Assembly (NCBI GenBank): GCA_004835665.1
Contig: RBKR01000001.1
Coordinates: 744,001 to 808,000 of the forward strand
Direction: 5' to 3'
DNA length: 64,000 bases
From: Phoma sp. XZ068
Lineage: Eukaryota; Ascomycota; Dothideomycetes; Pleosporales; Didymellaceae
The translations under genes were made by a program, and so were the position numbers. Positions 1 through 10,905 of the stretch are shown here, in pieces (the stretch's first letter is position 1; each line of letters begins with the position of its first letter). The notes beneath the pieces were generated by a model that was given only the letters and a program-made list of their open reading frames with translations, was not told where the DNA came from and made no database searches.

Positions 1-855
1 CCTCACGCGCGTTGAATGAGGTCTACTGAACATTGACAGTGTGATTTCAGCTTTGACGTCGTGCTTTGAGTAGGTCGATGTGGTTTTGCGGTAGGCTGTT
101 GTCGGTGTGAATCAACCCCAGTCGTCATCAAAAGCATACGTGGGTACGATCAGCGCGAGTAGCGAGCGATGTTCGTAGTTTATATTGCGGTGGGAATTAG
201 TAATGGCAGGCTTGATGGTACTGATGTGAAGGTGAGGTCTGAGTGTCGAGACGCGACGCTCCTCCCGCGCTAGCTGATTGTTCTCTCCTCCGCTTCTTCT
301 CCAAGCCACCTTCCCCGATGAAGTAATTCAGTCTTATCTGCGACATGGCCTCTCTAGCCATGATCGTCGTTGCTCTTGATCACTAGTCCTGCAGCTGACC
401 ACCAGTTCATGCATTGCGTCAGTCAGATTATTTAACTCATCTACGGGATTCGCGAAGTCCGGTTCTCGGAGCAATACAAAACTGAGTCATGTCGTTCATC
501 TCACCCGTTTAGCTGGCTGTATGGGGAAGGTGCGACCGCAAACGGCTCGACAATTCCCTGCCACGTCGATAACACGGCAACGGAATGCTATTCCCGTGGC
601 AAATCTGATGCCACATTGCTAGCGGAAGCGTGCCGCACCCTGGCTCCATGAAGCGAAGGATTCTGCCACTGGCTCAAGTTGCGCTGGCGCGACGCTGGTA
701 CGAAGCTTTTTTGTACGTCGAGCCTCGATGACTCTGTCATCTCAATCGATCGTGCACCCTTTCATCGTCAATGAACGCCTGTTGAGAAGAGGCGCTGTTT
801 GGTGTTCGTTGAACTTTAGCCGAAGAGCCGAGGAGGCGGAATACTACAAGGTATC
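1..855. other. Intergenic, left edge; no gene seen
   Basis: No reading frame here looks coding: frames are short and lack family-like motifs. The last few hundred bases must hold the promoter and 5' leader of the MFS transporter that starts at 856. I see no convincing TATA box, repeat or RNA gene. Confidence 0.5.
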
Positions 856-2840
856 ATGAGCCTCATCGACAAGGAAGTCGCCGTCACTTCATCGTCTGCT
901 GAGGAGACAACATCCCCGTCAGTCAAATCGGATACAACCGAGAACCTGCAAACAATAGAAGCTCATCACGATGAGGACCACGCTTCGATATCCTCAGTAT
1001 CGACAGACTCACTCAGCGATACAGATGAGGTACTGTCGATACACCAATCACTCAGTCGCAATGCTGGCCTTGATGAACCCGGCAGCAAGTCTATGGCGCA
1101 CATCACAACTACGACAACGAACATGACCACGGATCCACGCTTTGAGATCGACTTTGACGACAGTGGCGAGAATCCCCAGGACTGGCCTATGGTCAAGAAA
1201 GCTCTAATTATCTTCTTCCAGAGCTACTCAACACTAGTCGTAGTCATGTATTCGACTAGCTACACCAGTGGCATCCCAGGCATGATGGCAACCTTTGGTA
1301 TCCACTCGAAAACACTTGTAGTCCTCGGGATTACCACTTACCTAGCAGGACTTGCTGTTGGTTCTTTGCTGTTGGCTCCACTGAGCGAGATGTACGGCCG
1401 CAGACCAGTATATCTAATCACTGTAGCCGTCTTCACGATACTTATCATTCCCTGCGCGCTGTCCAACAATCTTGCCCAGATCCTGGTTATGCGCTTCTTC
1501 GGCGCCATCGCCGGCGCGGCCATGATATCGAATGCACCAGGAACTGTGTCTGACATCGTCAGCGATGACTATCGCGCCCTCGCCTTCTCAATCTGGTCAA
1601 TCGGACCAATGAATGGTCCAGTGATTGGTCCTCTGGTGGGTGGCTTTGTGTACCAAGCTCTAGGCTGGCGGTGGACGAACTGGGTTGTCATGATCGGGTC
1701 AGGAACATCATGGTTCATGGTCTTCCTCATCAAGGAAACCTACGCGCCCGCCATCCTGCGTGCCAAATCCGCCAAGAAGCGCAAAGAAACAGACGATCCA
1801 CGCTGGCACTCGCGCTACGACGACAAGAAAGCCTTCCTGCCCATGCTGCGCGAGAACTTGTACCGACCCCTTTCAATGGCCATCAACGAGCCCATCTGCA
1901 TCTTCTGGGACGTCTACATCGCCCTCGTGTATGGCGTTCTATATCTCTGCTTCGTCTCCTACCCGATAGTATTCTCCGAGCTGCGCGGCTGGTCACCCGG
2001 CATGACAGGCCTATCATACATGGGCATCGGCATCGGTGGGATTTGCGTTATCCTCAGCGAACCGCTCCTTCGCAAGATGATCAACAACCACCCCAAAGAC
2101 CCTGCGACGGGGAAACCCTACCCGGAGGCGATGGTCAGCGTGGTGTGTCTAGCGGCCGTTTCTGTGCCTGTGGGCGAGATGATCTTCGCGTGGACGTGCA
2201 CGCCGAATGTGCATTGGATTGCGCCGCTGCTCGCGGGCGTGCCGTTTGGCGCGGGGAACTGCGGTGTTTTCATTTATGCGTCTAACTACCTCGTCCACTC
2301 GTACGGCATCTACGCTGCGTCTGCGCTAGCGGGGAATGCGGTGCTTCGCAGTGCGGTGGGCGGTGTGCTGCCTCTTGCTGGACCGAAGATGTAAGCTTCT
2401 CTGTGTTTTCTACTGCCTTACTCTCCCTCACTACTTCGTGTCCCTCGCTGTATCCCTCACTTGTACCCCGCATTTGTATCCCGCACTTGTATCCATCAGA
2501 TGTATCCCTCAGCTGTGTTTCTCACTCATATCCATCACTCACATCCCGCACTCGCATCCATCATCTACATCCCCCACACCAACTAACACCCCCCAGGTAC
2601 GCAACCCTCGGCCCCCACTGGTCGGGAACTATGCTCTCCCTCATCGAATTCGCCATGATACCCATCCCCCTCGTCTTCTACCGCTACGGACACAAGATCC
2701 GCGAGAAGAGCGCTCTGATCCGACAGATGCGGGAAGATAGGGAGAAGCTCGACAGCCGGAAGCGGCGTGCAGCCGAAAAGGTAGCGCGGCGGGAGGCAGA
2801 TGAGGGGGGTGATGTGGAGAAGAAGGGCCTTGATGTGTAA
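856..2840 (+). CDS. MFS multidrug/polyamine-type transporter (DHA1 family)
   Basis: Proton-antiport major facilitator of the plasma membrane, closest in style to the fungal Tpo/Flr1-type DHA1 drug and polyamine exporters; the substrate cannot be read from sequence. Exon 1 is 856-2390 and exon 2 is 2597-2840, giving 592 residues. The first ~105 residues are a Ser/Asp/Glu-rich cytosolic tail, followed by the NPQDWP motif that precedes TM1 in this family, a motif-A loop (LSEMYGRRPVY, around residue 180), a second 6-TM half and a basic C-terminal tail. The join is AT|G in phase 2, restoring GPKMYATLGPHW, the usual TM12 lead-in. Without splicing the protein would stop after GPKM and lose TM12. The intron is 206 nt, about four times the local norm, and is filled with a degenerate repeat. 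The start is the only ATG ahead of the acidic tail. Confidence 0.9.
2436..2572 (+). repeat. Degenerate ~11-13-bp minisatellite inside the MFS intron
   Basis: About ten imperfect copies of a TATCCCTCACTTG-like unit run through the only intron of the MFS gene, with variants such as GTATCCCGCACT and CATCCATCACTC. The true branch site (AACTAACACC, about 2581-2590) and acceptor lie just 3' of the array. Repeat expansion most likely explains why this intron is 206 nt while most others here are near 50 nt. Confidence 0.75.
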
Positions 2841-2946
2841 TAGCGATGAGTTCTTCTTTTTGAGGGTAGAAGGTTGTGGGTATAAGGGTAATATACATAT
2901 CTAGGTCTAGTATACAATCTATACATATATATACAAGTATGGAAGA

Positions 2947-4953
2947 CTACTTTGCCAAAAACTTCTGGAACGCTTCCTGTTCGACAACAACATTACCCAC
3001 TGCCCTCAGCTTCTTGCGTCCCTCCTTTTGCTTCTCAAGCAGTTTCCTCCTACGACTCAGATCACTGGCGTGCAGCTTGGCCAGTACATCTTTGCGGAAG
3101 GGCTTGATGGTCGCGCGGGCTACGATCCTGCGACCCGCGGCGGCTTGGATAATAACCTCAAACATCTGCCTTTCGACGTGCTCCTTGAACTTCTCAACCC
3201 ATTGCCGGCCGACGCGGTCGACTTGGGATGTGTGCAGGACGCGGGATACGGCGTCGACGGGCTGGCCGTTGACGAGGAGGTTCAACTTTGTGATGCTGGA
3301 GCGGTGGAAGCCGGCGTCTTCGTAGTCGAGCGATGCGTAGCCTTTTGTCGAGCCTTTGAGCTTGCCAAAGAAGTCGTCGACGAGGTGGGAGAGGGGCAGG
3401 TCGTATTTGAGAATGACCTGGGAAGCTGTGAAGAAGGTGAGTTCCTTCTGAATGCCTCTGTTCGCCTCGCAAAGCTTGATGACCTCGCCTAGGTATTCTT
3501 GAGGAAGGGTGACGGTGGCGAGGACGTAGGGCTCGTGGACTTCCTGGACTTTGAAGTGGAATTCATCTGCGTCGGGGAAGTCGTTGGGGTTTGTGATGAT
3601 GCTCTCCGTGCCGTCACGCCAGATGACCTTGAAGGGAACGGAAGGCGGCGTGATGATGATGTTCGCGCCGTGCTCCTGGCGCAGGCGGTCTTCGAAGACG
3701 GAGCAATGCAGTGTCCCAAGGAATCCAAGACGCCAGCCTGCGCCGAGCGCGTCGGAGGACTCCTTTTGCAGGGTAACAGAGCGGTCGTTGAGGATGATTT
3801 GGTTGATGCTGTCTTCAAGGTGCTCAAAGTTGTCTTGGTCGGTGGGGAAGGCGGCGACGAAGACCATGGACTTCGGCTCTTCGAAGCCGGGGTACGGCTC
3901 TACCAGCTTTTCAGAGCCGACGGTGGTGTATGTGTCGCCGACCTTGGCTTCTTGCGAGCGCTTCATGCCCGGGTTGAAGTGGATGTAGCCTACTTGTCCG
4001 GCTTTGAGGACGGTCTGGGGAGTCTGGTCTGGGTACATGATGCCTACTTCGCCGACAATGTACTTCAGGCCCGTAGCAAAGGATCGCACTGTGTCACCCG
4101 GGCGCACCTGTCCATCGAAGACGCGCACAAGCAGGATGACGCCCTTGTAGACGTCGTACCACGAGTCGACCAGCAGCAGGCGCAGGGGCTTGCTGAGGTC
4201 GCCGGCAGGAGCGGGGATCTTCTCGATGACGGTGGGCAGCAGGGCGCCGACGTTGAGACCGGTCTTTGCCGAGACGAGGACAGCGTCGTCGGGGTCGAGC
4301 TCGAACGTCTCGTGCATCTGCTCGAGCACGCGCGGCGAGTCGGCGTGGGGAAGGTCGACCTTGTTCAGCACGGGGACCAGCGTCAGGCCCTGGGAGAAGG
4401 CGAGGTAGAAGTTAGCGACCGTCTGGGCCTGCACGCCCTGACTGGCATCGACGAGCAGCAGCGCTCCACCGCATGAGGCGTAACTGCGAGACACCTCAGC
4501 GCGGAAGTCGACGTGGCCGGGCGTGTCGACGAGGTGCAGCAGGTAGTCCTCGCCGCGGTAATTGTAGAGCATGGTGCATGTCTGCGCCTTGACGGTGATG
4601 CCGCGCTCGCGCTCGACGTCCAGCTTGTCGAGAATCTGCTTGTTGCCGCCGGGCTCGATAGTCCCCGTGAGCTCGAGCAGGCGGTCGCTCAGCGTGCTCT
4701 TGCCATGGTCGACGTGTGCGACGATGCAGAAGTTGCGGTACCGCTCGATGGGGATCTCGGCGATGCGCTTCTCGAGGTCCGACTGCGGGCGGAAGGCCTG
4801 CGCATAGCTTCTGGCGGCGCTGGCGAGCGATGGCAGCCGTTCAAGGGCGCGGTACGTGGGCGATGTGTGTGTGGTCAGCAAGCCGTGAGGGCGACGCGAC
4901 TGCGCCCGCCAGCCCTGCAGAAGGCTGCTCGCGGTCCGGACGCATGATCGCAT
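2947..4953 (-). CDS. GUF1: Mitochondrial translation factor GUF1 (LepA/EF4)
   Basis: Ribosome-dependent GTPase of the LepA/EF4 family, a mitochondrial matrix factor thought to back-translocate or remodel stalled ribosomes. A single uninterrupted frame encodes 668 residues. The N-terminal ~65 residues are Arg/Ser-rich with almost no acidic residues, as in a mitochondrial presequence. The G domain follows with AHVDHGKST (G1), ERGITVKAQT (G2), DTPGHVDF (G3) and NKVDLP (G4). Domain II, the EF-G-like domains III and V, and the LepA-specific C-terminal domain (TIKPFRKDVLAKLHASD near the end) follow in order. Length agrees with fungal GUF1. It is transcribed away from MAD2 across a 375-bp gap. Its stop lies about 100 bp from the convergent MFS stop, so the two 3' UTRs probably overlap. 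Confidence 0.97.
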   Translation of the reverse strand: MRSCVRTASSLLQGWRAQSRRPHGLLTTHTSPTYRALERLPSLASAARSYAQAFRPQSDLEKRIAEIPIERYRNFCIVAHVDHGKSTLSDRLLELTGTIEPGGNKQILDKLDVERERGITVKAQTCTMLYNYRGEDYLLHLVDTPGHVDFRAEVSRSYASCGGALLLVDASQGVQAQTVANFYLAFSQGLTLVPVLNKVDLPHADSPRVLEQMHETFELDPDDAVLVSAKTGLNVGALLPTVIEKIPAPAGDLSKPLRLLLVDSWYDVYKGVILLVRVFDGQVRPGDTVRSFATGLKYIVGEVGIMYPDQTPQTVLKAGQVGYIHFNPGMKRSQEAKVGDTYTTVGSEKLVEPYPGFEEPKSMVFVAAFPTDQDNFEHLEDSINQIILNDRSVTLQKESSDALGAGWRLGFLGTLHCSVFEDRLRQEHGANIIITPPSVPFKVIWRDGTESIITNPNDFPDADEFHFKVQEVHEPYVLATVTLPQEYLGEVIKLCEANRGIQKELTFFTASQVILKYDLPLSHLVDDFFGKLKGSTKGYASLDYEDAGFHRSSITKLNLLVNGQPVDAVSRVLHTSQVDRVGRQWVEKFKEHVERQMFEVIIQAAAGRRIVARATIKPFRKDVLAKLHASDLSRRRKLLEKQKEGRKKLRAVGNVVVEQEAFQKFLAK

Positions 4954-5328
4954 GGGTGGGCATGAGAGGGACAGTCCGTGGCTGCGGGCAATGCTGTCGC
5001 TGGCGCTGCCGTGCCTGCCTCGAAAATGTTCAGAGCTGCTGCCTTACTAAGCAGCCATCGCCGCCATCGCCGCCATCGCCGCGGGCTGCAGGCATGGCCC
5101 GCGTTGCTCTCACTGTTCCCCACACACCACTACGCCGCATTGGTCGCCCGCATTGCCTCACGTGCTTTGATACTCATTGCACCCTTCGTGCACCTCGTTG
5201 TTTTGCACGCGAGAGTTGTTGCTCTCTCCCTCACAGCTGTCTTCGGTTGAAGTTGCCCCATCAACATCCTCAACATCAACAAACCGCCCCTCCCAGCTGC
5301 AGCCATTGTCCAAGCCACGACAGCACAC
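4954..5328. promoter_or_regulatory. Shared GUF1/MAD2 divergent promoter region
   Basis: The 375 bp between the two start codons must contain both promoters and both 5' leaders. It contains a three-copy tandem CCGCCATCG repeat (about 5055-5082), G+C-rich and unlike the flanks, followed toward MAD2 by a pyrimidine-rich leader (CTCTCCCTC, CCCCTCCC). No TATA box is evident. Its role as a bidirectional promoter is inferred from position. Confidence 0.55.
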
Positions 5329-6496
5329 ATGTCTGAGCCAAGGTCCACAAGGTCGTCAAAGACCGCTCCGTCGTCGTCCAAGTCAACATCAACTTCCAAA
5401 TCTACATCAGCGTCCAAGTCAACGTCCAAGTCAAAGTCAAAATCGTCCAAGACCGATGAGTCCAAGGTGCACAAGCTCGCTCTGAAGGGCTCGTCCAAGA
5501 TCGTCAACGAGTTTGCAAGTCTCCCTTTCAGTCTCCCCTCCCTTTCCCCAAGGCTGTTTCAAGTCGATGGAAGCTGACTGTCGCTACCACAGTTCGAGTA
5601 CTCCATCAACACGATTCTGTAAGATAGACGAGCGTCTAGAGGCTTTGGCTTGGACTTACCCATACAGGTTTCAACGAGGCGTTTACCCTGCAGAAGACTT
5701 TACAGCGTGAGTTCATCGTGACACGACTCATAACTGTGGCTTTCTAACGGCATGCAGGGTCAAAAAGTATGGACTGACCATGATGGGTGTGTAAAGTATC
5801 AAAAGCCGATGACAGCATTGCTAACGCACACAGTGACCGCCGACGACCAAGTCAAGGCGTACATCAAGAAGATCATGTCGCAGCTTAAAGAATGGATGTA
5901 CGGTGGCAAGATCACCAAACTCGTTGTCGTCATCACCAGCAAAGAGACTGGCGAGCACGTGGAGCGGTGGCAGTTCGATGTGAGTCGGGCACAAGGCTGA
6001 TGATCACTGATCAACGACCAGCGCTGACCCCTCGCAGGTCCAGATCTTCGGAAAGAACGCCAAAACCAAATCGTCCAAAACCACAACAGACCAAGAAAAT
6101 TCGGTGCCAGAGTACGTTACCACCAACAACAAAGCGATTCACCGCGCGCTAACTCTTAGTGCCCAGGGGAGGCGATGTTCCAGAAGAAAAAACAGAAACT
6201 GAGATCCAGGCTGAAATCCAGTCTGTGTTCCGCCAGATCACAGCCTCGGTAACGTTCCTGCCGATGCTCGATGGTAACTGCACGTTCAACGTTCTTGTGT
6301 ACGCCGATGCAGACTCAGAGGTGCCTCTCGAGTGGGGCGACAGTGACGCCAAAGAAATCGAGAATGGCGAAAAAGTGCAGTTGAGAAGCTTCAGCTCCAG
6401 CAATCACCGAGTAGATACCCTAGTAAGCTACAGGTATGTTGAATCCAATACCAGGGTACATGTGTTGGGACTGATCTTGCCAGGCTCGGCGAATAG
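5329..6496 (+). CDS. MAD2: Spindle assembly checkpoint protein MAD2 (HORMA domain)
   Basis: HORMA-domain checkpoint protein that binds Mad1 and Cdc20 at unattached kinetochores and restrains the anaphase-promoting complex. Eight exons were reconstructed: 5329-5514, 5593-5618, 5668-5706, 5758-5786, 5834-5979, 6038-6111, 6167-6433 and 6484-6496, totalling 780 nt and 259 residues. The spliced product reads through all hallmark Mad2 stretches: SSKIVNEFFEYSINTIL, FQRGVYPAEDF, KKYGLTMMV, LVVVIT, ERWQFDVQIFG, RQITASVTFLP and VQLRSFSSSNHRVDTLVSY. Intron 1 has a GC donor (GCAAGT) instead of GT. The protein is some 50 residues longer than typical Mad2 because of an N-terminal Ser/Lys/Thr repeat tract; no later Met exists in exon 1, so this start is forced. 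The last exon encodes only LGE and the stop. Confidence 0.93.
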
Positions 6497-8133
6497 CCTC
6501 AATTTGCACAAACCTTAGGTGCAATCGCTGGCAATCTTTGATATACTATCTTTGCGCAAGCTTGTTGTTACCCTGTTCATTTCTTGCTGCAACTTTATCG
6601 CATCCAACATTCGTGATATGCAGCTGCGGGAGCGACGGGCCCTCCGTCCGCTACTTGACGCCTCAACATGAAGTAGTCACCATGCTTCTTCACTTCCAAC
6701 GATGTCGCCTTGTCAAACAGTGCAAGGCGAACAATGCTCTAGGCTACCAAAATGTGCAAATTTATCGCCACGGTCCCTCTTTTCATACTCGTTCAGCTCT
6801 CGGCAAAGGCGGAGGCGCACGTGGGCGTTCACTACAAAACACTGACCGACCGGCGGGCGGATCCAGGACCAATATCACCCTAAACAGTCTTACCGTAAAC
6901 AGCCCTCAACCAGGGTTTCTGCATCATGAACAAGGAAGATTGAACGACACGAGGCTGGACGCTAGTACGTCGTTGGCAGCGTTGGGGCCTTAGACTCAAG
7001 CTAATGCGGCGCCCTTGCCGCACTGACGCAGTTAGCCTCCCTTATCGTACCACAACCGGTAACGTACGGTTTCTAGAAAGGGTGCGCACGCCGTATCTGC
7101 AGTGTCAATACTTTCTGCACGCGCCTGAATGCAGGGCTTCGCGAGGCTGGACGAGGATCACCACCTCCAGAAGGTCGAGACGTATCGCCAATCTTTAAGC
7201 TCGCTCTCTGCCGGGCTTATGCGACTCCTAGCCTGATAAATGACGCTGAGGCTGGCTTGCAAAGTGATAAGACTATCGATTTGAGATTTCGCGCGTTCCT
7301 TGCGCGAGGCGCCAAAGTCTACTATTAATATGTGAAATGGGCTATTCAGCGGGAGAGCGACCCCTAGTCAGGGGTGCTAGCCTGTCACGGTTCCTGGCTA
7401 CTCGACCGCTTGTTTGGCCAGTGGCAGCCACACGGAACACCACACCGCGCCACTACAACCTGGTCGACCATGTCTGATTCAAGCGGTTCAGAGCAACCAG
7501 CTGCTCTAGTCACGCCCCTAAATTGCCTGTTGTGATGGTTTTTGGGCCGGCGCATGCAACCGCAGTACCACCGCTGTCAATCCTTTGCTGGGTGTGCCTC
7601 TCCTGGTTAGCAATGAGCAAGATCTGGATCGTTGGTTCGTACACTTTGCGGAACGGACCAACCTCTCGATCCAGAGGAAAGTCTTTCCAGACTGGTCCAG
7701 CTCTTCCCATTGAGGGCCCACACTGTTGATCTGCCGCGACCCTCTCAGCTTACGCTTCAGAGCGCCCACGCCGAAGTCTCAAAGTGACCCACAATCTCGA
7801 TAAGCTTCTAGTAAAACAGCCCTTCAGGGACTAGCGCCCGCCATTACCTGTTCTTGGGTTTCGATCTGGACCCAAAACGAGTCCAGCATGTCGCTACTGT
7901 AGTCTCCAATACGGTAGACCTTGGCTGAATCTGCATTTATGTGCCAACGCATGCCCGTTGTCGCGCCTTCTTGGTTCTCAGCGCATCCATCAGGCGGTTT
8001 GCCTGACCACACATATACCTTCGTTATACGTATTGCTAGTCCACGCCCATCACTCGCTAACAATCGCTGCTACCACCTACACCTACATTCGTTTCTTACT
8101 GCCAATACCTGTGCTTATTAGCACAATACTAAT
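6497..8133. other. Intergenic 1.6 kb; no gene seen
   Basis: Open frames are short, scattered on both strands and without recognisable motifs. The left end holds the MAD2 3' UTR. The right end, with pyrimidine-rich stretches such as the CACCTACACCTACATTCG region near 8080, should be the leader of the glycosyltransferase gene. No repeat or RNA gene was seen. Confidence 0.5.
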
Positions 8134-10905
8134 ATGGGCTTCTTCAAGCTTGGAAAGAAGAAGGGTGCGGATGTGGAATTGACAGAGAAGAAGGGAGATG
8201 CTGTACAGCCAGTGGCACCTTTCATGCCGGCTGCTCCCAGATGGCCTGGCAGTCTTGCATCATACCCCGGCTCTTCAACTGATCTGCCAGGCTCGATCAA
8301 TAGCACTGGACCCAGCTACCTGGACGTAAAGTGCGAAGTTATGGCACAATGGCTTCACTCAAAACAAGAAGAGAAGATTTGGACAAGTGGCGAGCCCGGT
8401 GAGGGTGTACTTGTTAAGAAGTCAAAAGGATCGTACGCGTTCTCTCCTGCGGAACTTTACGAGGACGGCACTGGTCTGTACCAGGCCGTAGCCGCATTGA
8501 ACGTCAGGGTATGTCAGAAGTCTCAACTGGAATCGACTTGATACTGGAACGATTTGCTAATTGCTTGATTAGTGTGCCATGACCGTCAACACTCGAGTTC
8601 TACAACTCTTCATGTCTGCACGACCCGATGAGCACTTCATTCAAATCCACCGAACACTCCGCCTGCAGGTCGTTCCCGACATCAGCGCTCTGCCGCACTG
8701 CCAAAGACATCAGTCTGCCGCATTCATCTCCAACACAGCCACACTCCTTGTATGGGAAGATGAGCCCACAAGGCTACTCGAACGAGCAGAATACATCCAG
8801 GATGCTCTGATGAAGATGTCGTGGAAACCCGAGCCTGCCGAAGACGGCGCAGACGAGAAGGGCGATGGCAAGAAGCCATTCGTTCAGATCGAGGAGTACG
8901 ATGACCCGACAGAAAAGGAGGCTGGCATGGAGGAGAAGCCTCGCGAGACTGTCCTGTGGCAGTGTATCTACGAGAGTGCCACAATTGCTCTCGTCATTGG
9001 CTGCATTGGCGCCGGTTGGAGATGGGTGGCTATTGAGCACATCCAGGATCCTAACTGGATGCGTCTGCTGTTCATCATTGTTCTGCCCGCCCAGGCGTGG
9101 CTCGCTCTGGTAAGTCATGACTCTGTGCTCACGCAGTACTTTGCTAACGATTTCAGTTCTTCTTCCAAGCGCTCATTGGCGACCTCGCCCAGTTGTTCGG
9201 CCCTGTTGGTCAGATGGAAAGGAACACCAAGTACTACTCTGGCAAAGCACCCCGCCGCCTTCACCGCGACACTTTCGGTCCCCTGCCTCACGTAACTATT
9301 CAGATGCCTGTCTACAAGGAGGGCCTTAAGGCTGTCATTGAGCCCACCGTCCGCTCGATCAAACAGGCCATGTCGACGTACGAGCTCCAGGGTGGCACAG
9401 CCAACATCTTCATCAACGACGACGGTATGCAGTTGATCTCTGAGGAAGAGGCCAGGGCCAGGCAAGACTACTACGACGAGAACCAGATTGGCTGGGTCGC
9501 ACGTCCCAAGCACAATCCCAAGCCCGCCGAAGGCGAGAAGATGTTCCTGCGTCGCGGAAAGTTCAAGAAGGCCTCCAACATGAACTACGCCATGCGTCTC
9601 TCCACTCAGGTTGAAGCAGAGCTCGCCGCCACGCCCCGCCACAACATGTGGACTCAACATGACGAGAACAACGCTTACCGCTCCGCCCTGCAACGTATTC
9701 TTGCTGAGCGTGATGGTGAGGCCTGGGCTGATGGCAACATCCGCATGGGTGACTACATCCTCATCATTGACTCCGATACCCGTGTGCCCAACGACTGCTT
9801 CCTCGAGGCCGTTTCCGAGATGGAGCAATCGCCCCAAGTCGCTATCCTACAGTACGCCTCTGGTGTCATGAACGTCACAAACTCGTTCTTCGAGAACGGC
9901 ATCACCTTCTTCACCAACCTCATTTACACCATGATCCGCTTCGCTGTCTCTAACGGTGACGTTGCCCCCTTCGTCGGCCACAACGCTATCCTCCGCTGGT
10001 CTGCGCTACAGAACATCGAGTATGAATGCGAAGAAGACAAATGGGAGAAGTGGTGGTCCGAGTCCACTGTGTCCGAAGATTTCGACATGTCCCTGCGCCT
10101 GCAAGCTGAGGGCTACATTGTTCGTCTTGGTGCCTACAAGAATGGCGGTTACCAGGAAGGTGTCTCCCTCACCGTATACGACGAACTCGCTCGTTGGGAG
10201 AAGTACGCATATGGCTGCAACGAGCTGATTTTCCACCCCTTCAAGGACTGGATATTCAAGGGCCCCTTCACCAAGCTCTTCCGTACCTTCATCACCTCCA
10301 ACATGCCCCTGCACTCCAAGCTTACCATCCTGGCTTACATTGGCACATACTACGCGCTCGGCAGCTCCTGGATCCTCACACTCATGAACTACGTCATCAT
10401 TGGTCTGTATAACGGCCATCTCGATCACTACTACCTGGATTCGTTCAAGATCTACTTCTCGATTGTCATTGTCTTCACCGCCGTGGGTAACGTCGCTCTT
10501 GCAGTCCTTCGCTACAGAATCGGCGAGTCCGGCCTCATCCGCGCGCTCTTCACCAACCTGAAGTGGATCCCTCTCCTGACCATCTTCCTGGGTGGTGTCT
10601 CGCTCCACGTGTCTCAAGCGCTCGTCTGCCACTTCTTCAGCATCGACATGCAGTGGGGTGCCACCAGCAAAGAAGTCGAGGACATTTCCTTCTGGGCCGC
10701 TCTCAGCGACGTCATCAAGAAGTTCAAGTACACATTCGCTTTCTGCTTCACCATGACAGCAGCCATGATCTGCATGGCGTTCGTCGTCCCCGAGGACTGG
10801 CAGATTCGCCTCCTCACCGCCGTGTTCCCCATGGGCCTGGTCGTGGTCAACCATTTCCTTCTCCCCACTGTTCTCAACCCGCAGCTGATGACATTCACTT
10901 GGTGA
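8134..10905 (+). CDS. Family 2 processive glycosyltransferase (fungal GT2, hyphal-growth type)
   Basis: Membrane-bound GT2 enzyme related to the conserved fungal glycosyltransferase described from Zymoseptoria tritici (ZtGT2) as needed for hyphal growth on surfaces; its polysaccharide product is not settled. Exons 8134-8508, 8573-9109 and 9157-10905 give 886 residues. A cytosolic N-terminal region of about 260 residues leads to a TM pair (ATIALVIGCIGAGW; LLFIIVLPAQAWLAL). The catalytic domain has the nucleotide-sugar motifs FINDDG, DSDTRVP (DxD-like) and SEDFDMSLRL. The QxxRW-type position reads ELARWEKYAYGC, with Glu or Leu where Gln is usual. About five C-terminal TM helices follow. Both introns are phase 0 with GTATGT and GTAAGT donors. 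Codon use is strongly C-biased, suggesting high expression. Confidence 0.9.

Noticed and set aside
3499..4476. Long plus-strand open frame (325 codons) opposite GUF1
   Set aside because: It lies antisense to the strongly conserved GUF1 frame and has no motif or start context; G+C-rich coding DNA often leaves such mirror frames open.
6538..6993. 151-codon open frame downstream of MAD2
   Set aside because: Starts without conserved features, no homologous motif, composition not coding-like; treated as intergenic.
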